Positions 1 through 7,111 of a stretch of 44,408 nt of DNA are shown piece by piece. The first letter of the stretch is position 1, and each line of letters starts with the position of its first letter. The position numbers and the translations under genes are program-made. Under the pieces are notes generated by a model. The model was not told the origin of the DNA and searched no databases. It saw only the letters and a program-made list of their open reading frames with translations. The DNA comes from Paracoccaceae bacterium (lineage in GTDB: Bacteria > Pseudomonadota > Alphaproteobacteria > Rhodobacterales > Rhodobacteraceae). Location of the stretch: positions 1 through 44,408 of the forward strand of contig JASBTX010000040.1 of the NCBI GenBank assembly GCA_030148225.1, read 5' to 3'.

Positions 1-43
1 CCCGCGCCAGAACCTCCACACGGTTCAACTCGCGCTCGCTCAT
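1..43 (-). CDS. transposase N-terminus (partial, runs off the left edge)
   Basis: The minus-strand ATG at 43-41 opens a frame reading MSERELNRVEVLAR before the window ends. From memory this matches the start of ISNCY-type transposases, which begin with 'MSEREL.R.EVL..V' ahead of a helix-turn-helix. Only 14 residues are visible, so the family call rests on that short match and on the IS-end-like sequence upstream. It would be the 5' end of an intact or truncated element lying to the left. Confidence 0.45.
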   Translation of the reverse strand, partial: MSERELNRVEVLAR

Positions 44-145
44 AACCACCCATCCCATGTCTGTTCACCCTCAGTCATTTTTGAGGGAAGAGTGACATTC
101 CTGAATTGCTCATGGGTGACATTTTAGCTTTGCGGCTACACATCT
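1..145. mobile_element. probable end of an insertion sequence
   Basis: The left edge holds the first codons of a transposase-like reading frame on the minus strand, followed by non-coding bases that look like an IS terminus. These contain a small hairpin (CCCTCA at 68-73 with TGAGGG at 82-87) and the octamer GTGACATT twice, at 92-99 and 116-123, 24 bases apart. Repeated subterminal octamers of this kind are common at transposase binding ends. The other terminus is outside the window, so the outer boundary (about 125-145) is a guess and no target duplication can be shown. Confidence 0.4.
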
Positions 146-169
146 CATACACGCATAATGCGTTTTATG

Positions 170-376
170 TTACTTTCGAAAATCTTTCCGACGTTCCTCC
201 CAGTCGGCTTTTGCCTTCAAAGCGAGACGATGAGCAGCCGGTTTCACATGGTACGTGGAGTGATGCCCGCATAACATCGGCTTTCCATCAATCACGGTAT
301 GGCTTGCACGGTTGTTGCACTGGCGGGGATCCTCACCTCGGGCTTGAATGATCGCCTGACACCGGTTCTTATCCAC
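170..376 (-). CDS. small Cys/His-rich hypothetical protein
   Basis: A 68-residue protein starting at a GTG codon (376-374) behind a good ribosome binding site (GGGGAAGG a few bases upstream), which is why I accept it. Cys6, Cys20 and Cys36 with His38 and His39 form a C-x13-C-x15-C-x-HH pattern that could bind one zinc ion. The C-terminal 25 residues are Lys/Arg-rich and probably helical, as in small nucleic-acid-binding proteins. I do not recognise the family. It sits between an IS end and a nucleotidyltransferase gene in a relatively GC-poor stretch, which suggests a transferred segment. Confidence 0.5.
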   Translation of the reverse strand: MDKNRCQAIIQARGEDPRQCNNRASHTVIDGKPMLCGHHSTYHVKPAAHRLALKAKADWEERRKDFRK

Positions 377-434
377 TCTGACCTTCCCCCGCGATTAGGG
401 CCGGACCACCCTAGAAGTCCGCTATGACGTTGAG

Positions 435-902
435 ATGAAAATTAAACTTACTGATCTTGAGATTCAGTCTCTACTAGAGATGTTGGCAGCGGATGTGGAA
501 TTTCTAATCGTAGGGGGGGCTGCTGTCGCAGCGCACGGCTGTCGCCGAAAACACAATGACCTTGATCTGCTGTTTCGCCCGTCGCCTGACAACCTCGACA
601 AGTTAATCGGCGTCAGAATTGGCACACACGTGATGTCTTCCTCAGACGTAGACAAGTTCAAAGATCAGTGTGGCGCAATCCAAAGCATTCCAGGCTTCGA
701 TCTACTCAAGGAAACACTCGCCACCCCCATTGAAGAAGTATTCGACAAAAGATGCTGCAAGCTCATTGATCATTCTCAGCTATGGCTACCAGTAATTTCT
801 ATCGATCACTTAATTGCCGAAAAACGCATTAGTGACAGTGGCGCAGATCGCGATGACATTGAGGCCCTACTTCCGTTGTTATCGGCTACTGAAGGGCACT
901 GA
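435..902 (+). CDS. nucleotidyltransferase-fold protein (MNT/AbiEii-like)
   Basis: A 155-residue protein. Residues about 23-46 read FLIVGGAAVAAHGCRRKHNDLD, the GG...H...R...DLD signature of the polymerase-beta-like nucleotidyltransferase fold found in AbiEii-type toxins and related stand-alone proteins; the paired Asp residues would hold the metal ion. The rest (helices with several Asp/Glu) fits the small DUF6036-like members. Some relatives transfer nucleotides to tRNA or proteins in abortive-infection or toxin modules, but no partner antitoxin is evident: the only neighbour is the small Cys/His protein on the other strand. Codon use is AT-richer than the genes to the right. The substrate is unknown. 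Confidence 0.65.
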   Translation: MKIKLTDLEIQSLLEMLAADVEFLIVGGAAVAAHGCRRKHNDLDLLFRPSPDNLDKLIGVRIGTHVMSSSDVDKFKDQCGAIQSIPGFDLLKETLATPIEEVFDKRCCKLIDHSQLWLPVISIDHLIAEKRISDSGADRDDIEALLPLLSATEGH

Positions 903-938
903 CCCTGTCAGCTTGCTGTTTACCCCGGTTGCCGCTGC

Positions 939-956
939 CAAAAACGGTGGTTTTTG
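939..956 (+). terminator. hairpin after the nucleotidyltransferase gene
   Basis: CAAAAAC (939-945) pairs with GTTTTTG (950-956) around a 4-base loop, 36 bases after the stop codon. The right arm supplies a run of five T residues, so it could end transcription from the left. It also lies downstream of the convergent minus-strand gene ending at 1027. Confidence 0.45.
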
Positions 957-1026
957 ACCCCACGAGTCCACCCCAACAAACCCAACACCTTGGCACGGTC
1001 AAAACCCCTCGCCAAAACCCTACCCC

Positions 1027-1488
1027 CTACCCCGACACCTCCGAGGAGCGCGCGGTTGTGGACAGCATGGCGTTGTGGGTCTCGCAGTCGAGGATGACAT
1101 AGAGGCTCGACATGAACTTCCAGTCCAGCGGGTCATGCCGCCGGAGCACCGAATAGATCGGATAGGGCTTGCGGCGGGACACGCCGTCGGCATGGACCAT
1201 GCTGGTCACATGGGTTGTGCCCACCGTGTCGGAATCGAGAAACCGCGCGTCCACCACCGCGCGCACCATGTCGATCACCTGCATGTCCCGGTAATAGCGG
1301 CGCATGTTGTCAAACATCGTGCGCAGCGCCTTGGGATCGCGGATCAAGGTTCGGCTGTTGGCGGTCTCGATCACGTTGGGAAAGCAGAAATAGGCGGCAA
1401 AGTGATCGAAATCCCCCGAGAGCAGGGCCTTGCCTGTCTCAAACAGCACGTGTTCCGCAATTTCTTCCGCAGCACAATCCAAGGACAT
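1027..1488 (-). CDS. NTF2/SnoaL-like hypothetical protein
   Basis: A 153-residue protein with the size and pattern of the cone-shaped NTF2-like fold: an N-terminal helix, the segment FDHFAAYFCFPNVIET where a small hydrophobic pocket normally begins, a middle helix rich in Arg and Tyr (MFDNMRRYYRDM), and alternating strands around VDARFLDSDTVGTTHVTSMVH. No catalytic residues typical of polyketide cyclases or steroid isomerases can be assigned. It is a single gene with a 209-base gap to the next gene on the other strand. Proteins of this type are frequent and poorly characterised in marine alphaproteobacteria. Confidence 0.6.
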   Translation of the reverse strand: MSLDCAAEEIAEHVLFETGKALLSGDFDHFAAYFCFPNVIETANSRTLIRDPKALRTMFDNMRRYYRDMQVIDMVRAVVDARFLDSDTVGTTHVTSMVHADGVSRRKPYPIYSVLRRHDPLDWKFMSSLYVILDCETHNAMLSTTARSSEVSG

Positions 1489-1697
1489 GGAGACACATCA
1501 CTCCATTCAACCGCAGGCTATGGCAGCCCTCTCCAAGATCAACCGAATCGCCACATCCGGCAAGACAGGTTTTCCTGACCCACGGCCGGCACGGCAGCAG
1601 CTTTCCGCCAAACCCTCGGCGTCGCAAGACAGCGCAGGGAACAATTTGCCCGCCCCGGATGTTGACTGTGCAGACATACAGAAAAGGCGACTTTCAC

Positions 1698-1886
1698 ATG
1701 GAATATGGACTTATCGGCCTCATCGTTCTGATCGCGGACATCTATGCCCTCGTCAAAACATGGCAAAGCGGCGCCTCCACCGGCGCGAAACTGCTCTGGA
1801 CCCTGCTGATCCTCGTGCTGCCCGTGCTGGGCTTCATCATCTGGCTCATCGCAGGCCCCAAGGGTGCCGGCCGCGTCAGCGTCTGA
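1698..1886 (+). CDS. small PLDc_N-type membrane protein
   Basis: A 62-residue protein with two transmembrane segments: about residues 4-19 (GLIGLIVLIADIYALV) and 32-51 (LLWTLLILVLPVLGFIIWLI), followed by AGPKGAGRVSV. The pattern 'LLWTLLILVLPVLGFIIWLIAGPK' is typical of the phospholipase D N-terminal-like membrane module, found alone in many bacteria. The function of the stand-alone form is unknown. I chose the ATG at 1698 because the hydrophobic part starts right after it; the longer in-frame extension upstream is Arg/Pro-rich and not protein-like. Confidence 0.75.
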   Translation: MEYGLIGLIVLIADIYALVKTWQSGASTGAKLLWTLLILVLPVLGFIIWLIAGPKGAGRVSV

Positions 1887-1913
1887 CACCGGGCTCTGGC
1901 CCCCATCCGACGA

Positions 1914-1943
1914 CACAGGCCGGGCATCATCGCCCGGCCTGTG
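1914..1943. terminator. bidirectional terminator hairpin
   Basis: A perfect 12-bp stem (CACAGGCCGGGC, 1914-1925, with its complement at 1932-1943) around the loop ATCATC. It lies between the convergent small membrane protein gene and the FAS1/RTX gene, so it can serve both directions. Confidence 0.75.
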
Positions 1944-1955
1944 CTGTTTCAGAGA

Positions 1956-4391
1956 TCACACCATCGCAAACGGATCGTCGATCACACCGACCAGCTGGAA
2001 GGTGAACTCGGTGGTGCCATCCGCGCCATTGGCATCCGCCGCCGCCTCTGCGATCAGCATCTGCGCCTCGGACAGCCCCGCCGCACGGTCGGCAATCGTA
2101 TAGGCCGCCATCACCGCCCCGGCGTCATCCACGTTGTTCAGACCGTTGATCAGCGCGAAGGACACGCCGATGTCGCCCTTGTCCTCGATCGTGCGCACAT
2201 CCTCGGGTGACCCGGTATCGGCCCGCGCGCCTTCGATCAGCGCCAGCATGAATTCCGCCCGCGAGACCGCCCCCGCCTCCAGCACAGAGACCCAGAAGTC
2301 CAGACCTGCGGCATCCGGATCGCGTTCGAGGAAGTTGTTATAGGCCTGCGTGACAAACGCCTCGGCGGTCAGATCCTCGGGCAGCGCCTCGTGGGTTTCC
2401 TGCTGATCAAAGAACAGCGCGGCAATCTCCGGCAGGCTTACCCCGTTGGCCAGGGACGTGCCCCAGAAGAGCAGCCCACCCGCATCCGGGGCGCGGTCGA
2501 AATAAGCGATGTAAAGCTCGGTCAGAATCTGCAGCTGATCCGGAGACAGGGTCACCGCCCCGTCCAGCACCGACAGGTTCAGCGTGCCATCATCGAACCG
2601 GACGAATTCCACATCCTTGAGGGTATCGGTGCCGGTGACCCCATTGCCCTTGTCGGTCTGCGTGATGCCATTCGGCCCGAAGACAAAGCCGAAATCGTCG
2701 AAATCGCCCGCGACCACCACGGTGTCCTCGCCGGCACCGCCGACGATCACGTCGTCACCCGCACCGCCGGTGATGGTGTCATCGCCCCCACCCGCAGAGA
2801 CGTAATCGTCATTGTCCCCAAGGATGAACGTTTCGGCACTGTCATCGCCGATCAGGAAACCTACCGGATCCGTCCCGCCATTGGATGGCAACAGATCGAC
2901 CGGGATCAGCACCCCGTCGATGACATGGGCAAACCCGTTCGAGGCGGCGATATTGGTGGCAATGATATTGGCATTGGGCAGGTCCGGCTCTCCATCCACC
3001 AGCGCGGCCCCGTCAACCCCAAGACCCGCGCCCAGCAGCGTCTCGATGCTGCTCGATCCCAGCACCGCATCCGCATCCAGCGCACCCGGCGCCACATGGT
3101 AGAGCAGGATATCCGTCAAAAGCGGGATCGGGTTGTTGCCGGCGCTCAGCAGAGTAACCGCCTGCACGATAAAGTCGAACGCACCCGCCTCGTCGCTGCC
3201 CTGATAGCCAAGCGCCTGTGCCGCTGCGACAAAGGCCGCGTCATTGGGCGCAAACACGGTCAGGTTGCTGTCCGGATTGTTCAGCGCGCCTGTCAGCCCT
3301 GCCACCTGCAACGCGTTCAGCAGCAGGTCGAAATCGCTGGCATCACTGTCGAAGGTCCCGCCACTTGCGGCCACGATCTCGGTCAGGGTCATGCGGTCAT
3401 TGCCCGCGATATCGATGGGCAGCAACACCCGGTCGATGCCCTGAATGGTGCCGTTCGACGCCGCCACATCCGGCACCACGATCACCGGATCCAGAAGATC
3501 GGGCTCACCATCCACCAGCGCCCCTCCCGAAGGCGCGATGGTTGCCCCCGTCAGAAGCGTGGCGACAGACCCCGCGGAAGTGATCTCGGCCTCGGACTTC
3601 GCCCCACCCGACACGTGATAGAGCAGGATATCGGTCAAAAGCGGGATCGGATCGCCGCCGCCCAGATCGGTCAGCGCCTGCGCAATGAAGCCAAAGACCG
3701 CCGACTCGTCGGTCTGATCCCCGTCAAAGCCCAGATCCACCGCCAGGGCGGTAAACGCCGCATCGGTGGGGGCAAACACCGTGATGTCGGTGCTGGTGCG
3801 GACCGTATCGGTCAGGCCGGCTGTGTTGAGCGCCATCACCAGAATATTAAAATCATCCGACCCCGCGGCGATATCGACAATGTTCGGAGCCTCGGGCGGG
3901 GTGTTGCCGGGAATATCGATCGGCAAAAGCACGCGGTCGATGCCCTGAATGATGCCATTGTCCGCCGCGATGTCAGCGGCCACGATCCGGGGATCGGCCA
4001 GATCAGGCTCCAGATCGCCCAAAGCCCCGTCGGATGGGGCAATTTCGGCCCCCTCGAGCAGCGTCGCAATCCCCTCCGATCCGGTGATCGTCGGCTCGGT
4101 GCGCGCGCCCGGCGCCACGTGATAGAGCAGGATATCCGTCAGAAGCGGGATCGGGTCTCCGCCCCCCAGATCGGTCAGCGCCCCGGCGATGAAGCCAAAG
4201 ACGGCATCCGCGTCGCTGGTATCTCCGTCAAAGCCCAGATCCTCTGCCAGCGCGGCAAAAGCGGCATTGGTCGGGGCAAAGACAGTGATGTCATCAGCCG
4301 CCCGGACCGTATCGGTCAGACCAGCTGTGTTGAGCGCGGTGACGAGGATGCTGAAATCCTCGGATCCGGCGGCGATATCGACAATATTCAT
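1956..4391 (-). CDS. secreted adhesin with three FAS1 domains, RTX repeats and DUF4214
   Basis: An 811-residue acidic protein. Three fasciclin (FAS1) domains occupy roughly residues 1-163, 170-333 and 335-505; each has the family hallmarks TVFAP.(N/D)AAF, LLTDILLYHV and a closing IDRVLLPIDI-like motif. Residues about 520-560 hold RTX calcium-binding nonapeptides (GGGDDTITGGAGDDVIVGG). The C-terminal part has two DUF4214-like units, each with a 'YFDRAPD..GL.FW' or 'FLERDPDAAGLDFW' motif. There is no N-terminal signal peptide, as expected for type I secretion through a C-terminal signal. FAS1 domains mediate adhesion and DUF4214 is common in roseobacter surface proteins, so a role in attachment is likely. 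FAS1 units 1 and 2 are close to identical over long stretches, pointing to recent duplication. The start has a GGAG ribosome site 9 bases upstream. No type I exporter is in the window. Confidence 0.85.
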   Translation of the reverse strand: MNIVDIAAGSEDFSILVTALNTAGLTDTVRAADDITVFAPTNAAFAALAEDLGFDGDTSDADAVFGFIAGALTDLGGGDPIPLLTDILLYHVAPGARTEPTITGSEGIATLLEGAEIAPSDGALGDLEPDLADPRIVAADIAADNGIIQGIDRVLLPIDIPGNTPPEAPNIVDIAAGSDDFNILVMALNTAGLTDTVRTSTDITVFAPTDAAFTALAVDLGFDGDQTDESAVFGFIAQALTDLGGGDPIPLLTDILLYHVSGGAKSEAEITSAGSVATLLTGATIAPSGGALVDGEPDLLDPVIVVPDVAASNGTIQGIDRVLLPIDIAGNDRMTLTEIVAASGGTFDSDASDFDLLLNALQVAGLTGALNNPDSNLTVFAPNDAAFVAAAQALGYQGSDEAGAFDFIVQAVTLLSAGNNPIPLLTDILLYHVAPGALDADAVLGSSSIETLLGAGLGVDGAALVDGEPDLPNANIIATNIAASNGFAHVIDGVLIPVDLLPSNGGTDPVGFLIGDDSAETFILGDNDDYVSAGGGDDTITGGAGDDVIVGGAGEDTVVVAGDFDDFGFVFGPNGITQTDKGNGVTGTDTLKDVEFVRFDDGTLNLSVLDGAVTLSPDQLQILTELYIAYFDRAPDAGGLLFWGTSLANGVSLPEIAALFFDQQETHEALPEDLTAEAFVTQAYNNFLERDPDAAGLDFWVSVLEAGAVSRAEFMLALIEGARADTGSPEDVRTIEDKGDIGVSFALINGLNNVDDAGAVMAAYTIADRAAGLSEAQMLIAEAAADANGADGTTEFTFQLVGVIDDPFAMV

Positions 4392-4540
4392 TACAAGTAC
4401 TCCCTGTGGTCATGACAGGGCTACGGGGGGCGCTCCCAACCGGATGTCGGTATGACACAGGCCTGACGCAAACGTGAGAACGCGTTATCCCCCGATCCGG
4501 CGAGATGCGCGCCGCCCCACGGGCCGCTATCCTGCCCATC

Positions 4541-5509
4541 ATGACCCCGCGCTTCCTGCTCCATATCGGCGCCAACAAAACCGGCACCTCCTCGGTCCAG
4601 CGCATGCTGGCCACGAACGCCCCGGCACTGGCCCGCGCCGGTTGGGTCTATCCCGACTTCCACCTGAGCCATTGTGCCCATCATGCGCTCGCCTATGCAC
4701 TCGCAGGCCATCCGACGCGCGGGCTGCCCGACGGCTGGCGCGATGCATGGACCAAGGCCACACAGGATCCGTCACGGCGCTACGTGATCTCGTCGGAACT
4801 CTTCTTCCGCAATGTCCCTCCGCAGGCCGCCGCAACGCTCTTTCCGCCGGGTCAGACCCGCATCCTGCTCTACCTGCGCGAACATCTCTCCTATCTGGCC
4901 AGCTGGTACGCGCAGGCGGTGCAGGAGCGGAACCTGACCGCCAGTTTCGACGATTACATCCGCCTCTTCCCGCAGCCGTTCGAAGGCTTCCTGAAACGCT
5001 GGGAGGCGGTCTACGGGACTGAGGCCATCACGCTCCGCCCCTTCCGCCGCGACGCCTTCCCGGGCGGCGACATCCGCGCCGATGTCCTGTCACAGATGGG
5101 CGGCGTGAGCGGGATCGACATGCCCGAGGCCGACAGCAACCTGACAATCTCCGGCAATCTGCTCTTCTTCAAACGCATGCTGAATCACGTGATGAGCTAT
5201 GACGAGGCCCATGCCCACCCGATCCCCGACGAATTCGGCGCCTATGCCGAGCTCGCCGAGCGCTTTCGCGGACGGTTCGAGACCGGACCCGAAACCGCCG
5301 GTCTGGTGGCAAAACTCTTCGCCGCCGACCGCGCCACCCTCAAGGCCCGCGGCCTCGACCTCGGCCCGGTGCCAGAACGCGTCACGGGACAGCCCTGCCC
5401 CGATCTCGACACTCTGCAATCCGACGTGGCGCTGATCGCCCAGGTGGCGCAGGACACCGGCAAGGCCTTCCTGCCCTATGCCAAGCGCCTGCCGGTCTGG
5501 CCGGGGTGA
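4541..5509 (+). CDS. sulfotransferase-family protein
   Basis: A 322-residue protein starting MTPRFLLHIGANKTGTSSVQ. 'HIGANKTGTSS' is the 5'-phosphosulfate-binding loop of PAPS-dependent sulfotransferases, and 'ILLYLREHLSYLASWYAQAV' matches the 3'-phosphate-binding strand-helix (R...S). It would move sulfate from PAPS to a sugar acceptor in the cytoplasm before export. Its neighbours are capsule and glycosyltransferase genes, consistent with sulfation of the exported polymer. The alternative in-frame start 36 bases upstream adds an Arg/Pro-rich stretch before the conserved strand, so I use the ATG at 4541. It is divergent from the FAS1/RTX gene, with 149 bases between them that should hold both promoters. 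The acceptor is unknown. Confidence 0.75.
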   Translation: MTPRFLLHIGANKTGTSSVQRMLATNAPALARAGWVYPDFHLSHCAHHALAYALAGHPTRGLPDGWRDAWTKATQDPSRRYVISSELFFRNVPPQAAATLFPPGQTRILLYLREHLSYLASWYAQAVQERNLTASFDDYIRLFPQPFEGFLKRWEAVYGTEAITLRPFRRDAFPGGDIRADVLSQMGGVSGIDMPEADSNLTISGNLLFFKRMLNHVMSYDEAHAHPIPDEFGAYAELAERFRGRFETGPETAGLVAKLFAADRATLKARGLDLGPVPERVTGQPCPDLDTLQSDVALIAQVAQDTGKAFLPYAKRLPVWPG

Positions 5510-5514
5510 TCCCC

Positions 5515-5538
5515 TGCTTCTTCTTTTCAAAAATACGC
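5515..5538 (+). repeat. half copy of the 25.3-kb inverted repeat
   Basis: This 24-base stretch matches the right arm of the inverted repeat at 25282-25350 in 21 of 24 positions (T-rich TGCTTCTTCTTTT followed by AAAATA.GC). It begins six bases after the sulfotransferase stop codon, and no matching left arm is present here, so on its own it cannot form the long hairpin. Confidence 0.5.
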
Positions 5539-5607
5539 AAACACAACATCTCCATCCCACACACAGATAGACAGTCCGGGCGCCGATTTTACGTCGACGG
5601 AAAATCC

Positions 5608-5625
5608 GAACGCGTCATCGCGTTC
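5608..5625. terminator. hairpin between convergent genes
   Basis: GAACGCG (5608-5614) and CGCGTTC (5619-5625) form a perfect 7-bp stem with loop TCAT, just ahead of the stop codon of the minus-strand GFA gene and downstream of the sulfotransferase gene. It probably terminates both. Confidence 0.55.
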
Positions 5626-5632
5626 GCCCCCC

Positions 5633-6028
5633 CTAGCGGCAGGGCACAGCGCCCGCCAGATACACCCAGCGCACCCGCTCGGAGGTGTGGTACTGCGCCA
5701 CTGGCAATACCGCGTCCGGATCATCCAGCAGCGCAGCATAGAAGTGCCGCTCATTCGGATACGCATCCGACTCGTAGAATATCGGCGACCCGCAGGTGCC
5801 ACAAAACCCGCGCCGACGGCCTGGGCTGCTTTGATAAAGCTGCGGCGCAACACCGGTGAACCGCCAGCGGCCATTCTCCTGACCAATCCACGTGGTCATG
5901 GCCGACGCCGTGGCACGGCGACAGCTCTCGCAATGGCAATGACCGACCCAGTTGGCAGGACCGATCAGATCAAACCCGCAGGCGCCGCACAGGCAGCGCC
6001 CCGAAAGATGTTGGAGGTCTTCAGACAT
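5633..6028 (-). CDS. GFA (CENP-V/GFA) family zinc protein
   Basis: A 131-residue protein with the complete zinc pattern of the glutathione-dependent formaldehyde-activating family: GRCLCGAC near residue 11-17, then HCHCESCRR near 30-38, and a C-terminal pair in FCGTCGSPIF. One zinc is structural and the other is proposed to hold glutathione or another thiol adduct. Most members are not proven formaldehyde enzymes, so the substrate is open. The start MSEDLQ (6028) was chosen because the conserved domain begins about ten residues later; the long upstream extension in the same frame is not conserved-looking. It is an isolated gene between the sulfotransferase and the glycosyltransferase pair. 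Confidence 0.85.
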   Translation of the reverse strand: MSEDLQHLSGRCLCGACGFDLIGPANWVGHCHCESCRRATASAMTTWIGQENGRWRFTGVAPQLYQSSPGRRRGFCGTCGSPIFYESDAYPNERHFYAALLDDPDAVLPVAQYHTSERVRWVYLAGAVPCR

Positions 6029-6151
6029 GTCGCAGCCTCCTGCTGATCCCGCCTTCCGAATACCCCAGCACCCGGAATTCGCAAAGCGCCGTAACCCTTC
6101 ATTAACCTTGATGAAGCAAACATGACCGGGACTCGGACTCCGGAATGCCCC

Positions 6152-7111
6152 ATGCTGATCCACCTTCCCACCCAAGACAGCCAGAGCCTGACCCTCCGGG
6201 GGCGGCTGCTGGACCGCGCCCTGCGGGCGCATCTGCTCCGCCGGGGTGACAGGCTGCTGCCCCCCGTCCCGCGCTGCACCGGGCCAGAGGCGGTGGCCGA
6301 CACCGCCACCCTCGCCGCCCTGCCGCCCCGGCCCCATGCGCCCCAAGTGGCCTCCCTCGGCCTCGGCCTGCCCGAGGCGCTGCGCCATGGCCCCGCGACG
6401 CTGCTCCTCACACAGCCACTTTGCGCCGAATTAGAGACGTTTGGCGGCCCCAACGCATGGGACGCCGCAGGCACGCTGCCGCTGATCTTGAGCGGCTATG
6501 CCCGCGCCATCGTCACCGACCGGGCCGATGTCGCAGGCTCCGTCGGCTTCGCCCCGTGGCTGCCGCTGGCGCTGGCCGATGGCTTTCCGGTCGACGCCCC
6601 CCGCCCCACTCCGGACACCCGCATCCTGATCCTCGATCACGGCGCCCCGGCCGGTCAGGCCGAGGTGCTGCACCGCGCGCTGCAGCCGCTGGGCCTGCCG
6701 CTCACCCGCCTCTCCCACGACAGCGATCCAACAGACACCGCCCCAAGCGCCGATCTGCACCTGCACCTGGGCTATGGGGCAGACCGGCCGGTGACGGGGC
6801 TCTCGCCCACCGACAGCCTGCTCTCGGGGGCCTACACGCTGGTCCTGACGGCCCCCGGCCATGCGGCGGGCAAGGCGCTGCGCGCGCTCTGTGCCGCACG
6901 CTCCTACGGCGATCTTGCCCCCAGCCTGTCGGAGCTTGAGGCCCGCGCTCACAGCTTCCTGGACAGGCTCGCCGCCATCCGTGCCAGCGGCACCAGCCGC
7001 AACCCCGAACTGGCGCGCTTTGCAGCCCAGAACGCGGGCGCCCGGGCCGAGGCGCTCAAACGCTTCGATGCGGTGCTCGACGCCCCCCTGCCCGCACAAG
7101 AGGCCGCCTGA
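6152..7111 (+). CDS. hypothetical protein in glycosyltransferase operon
   Basis: A 319-residue, Ala/Leu/Pro-rich protein. I do not recognise a defined family. A central segment (TRILILDHGAPAGQAEVLHRAL..LGLPLTRLS) resembles the beta-alpha units of a Rossmann-like domain, and the overall order of strands suggests a diverged glycosyltransferase-like protein, but no catalytic motif is present. The stop codon overlaps the start of the next gene (TGATG), so the two are translationally coupled and probably act together on the same glycan. An alternative start at 6122 would add ten residues; the ATG at 6152 begins the first hydrophobic strand (MLIHLP). Confidence 0.6.
   Translation: MLIHLPTQDSQSLTLRGRLLDRALRAHLLRRGDRLLPPVPRCTGPEAVADTATLAALPPRPHAPQVASLGLGLPEALRHGPATLLLTQPLCAELETFGGPNAWDAAGTLPLILSGYARAIVTDRADVAGSVGFAPWLPLALADGFPVDAPRPTPDTRILILDHGAPAGQAEVLHRALQPLGLPLTRLSHDSDPTDTAPSADLHLHLGYGADRPVTGLSPTDSLLSGAYTLVLTAPGHAAGKALRALCAARSYGDLAPSLSELEARAHSFLDRLAAIRASGTSRNPELARFAAQNAGARAEALKRFDAVLDAPLPAQEAA

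Noticed and set aside
2391..4415. 674-codon plus-strand reading frame opposite the FAS1/RTX gene
   Set aside because: It is the antisense of a repetitive, clearly recognisable gene; its Arg/Gln/His-rich product has no domain.
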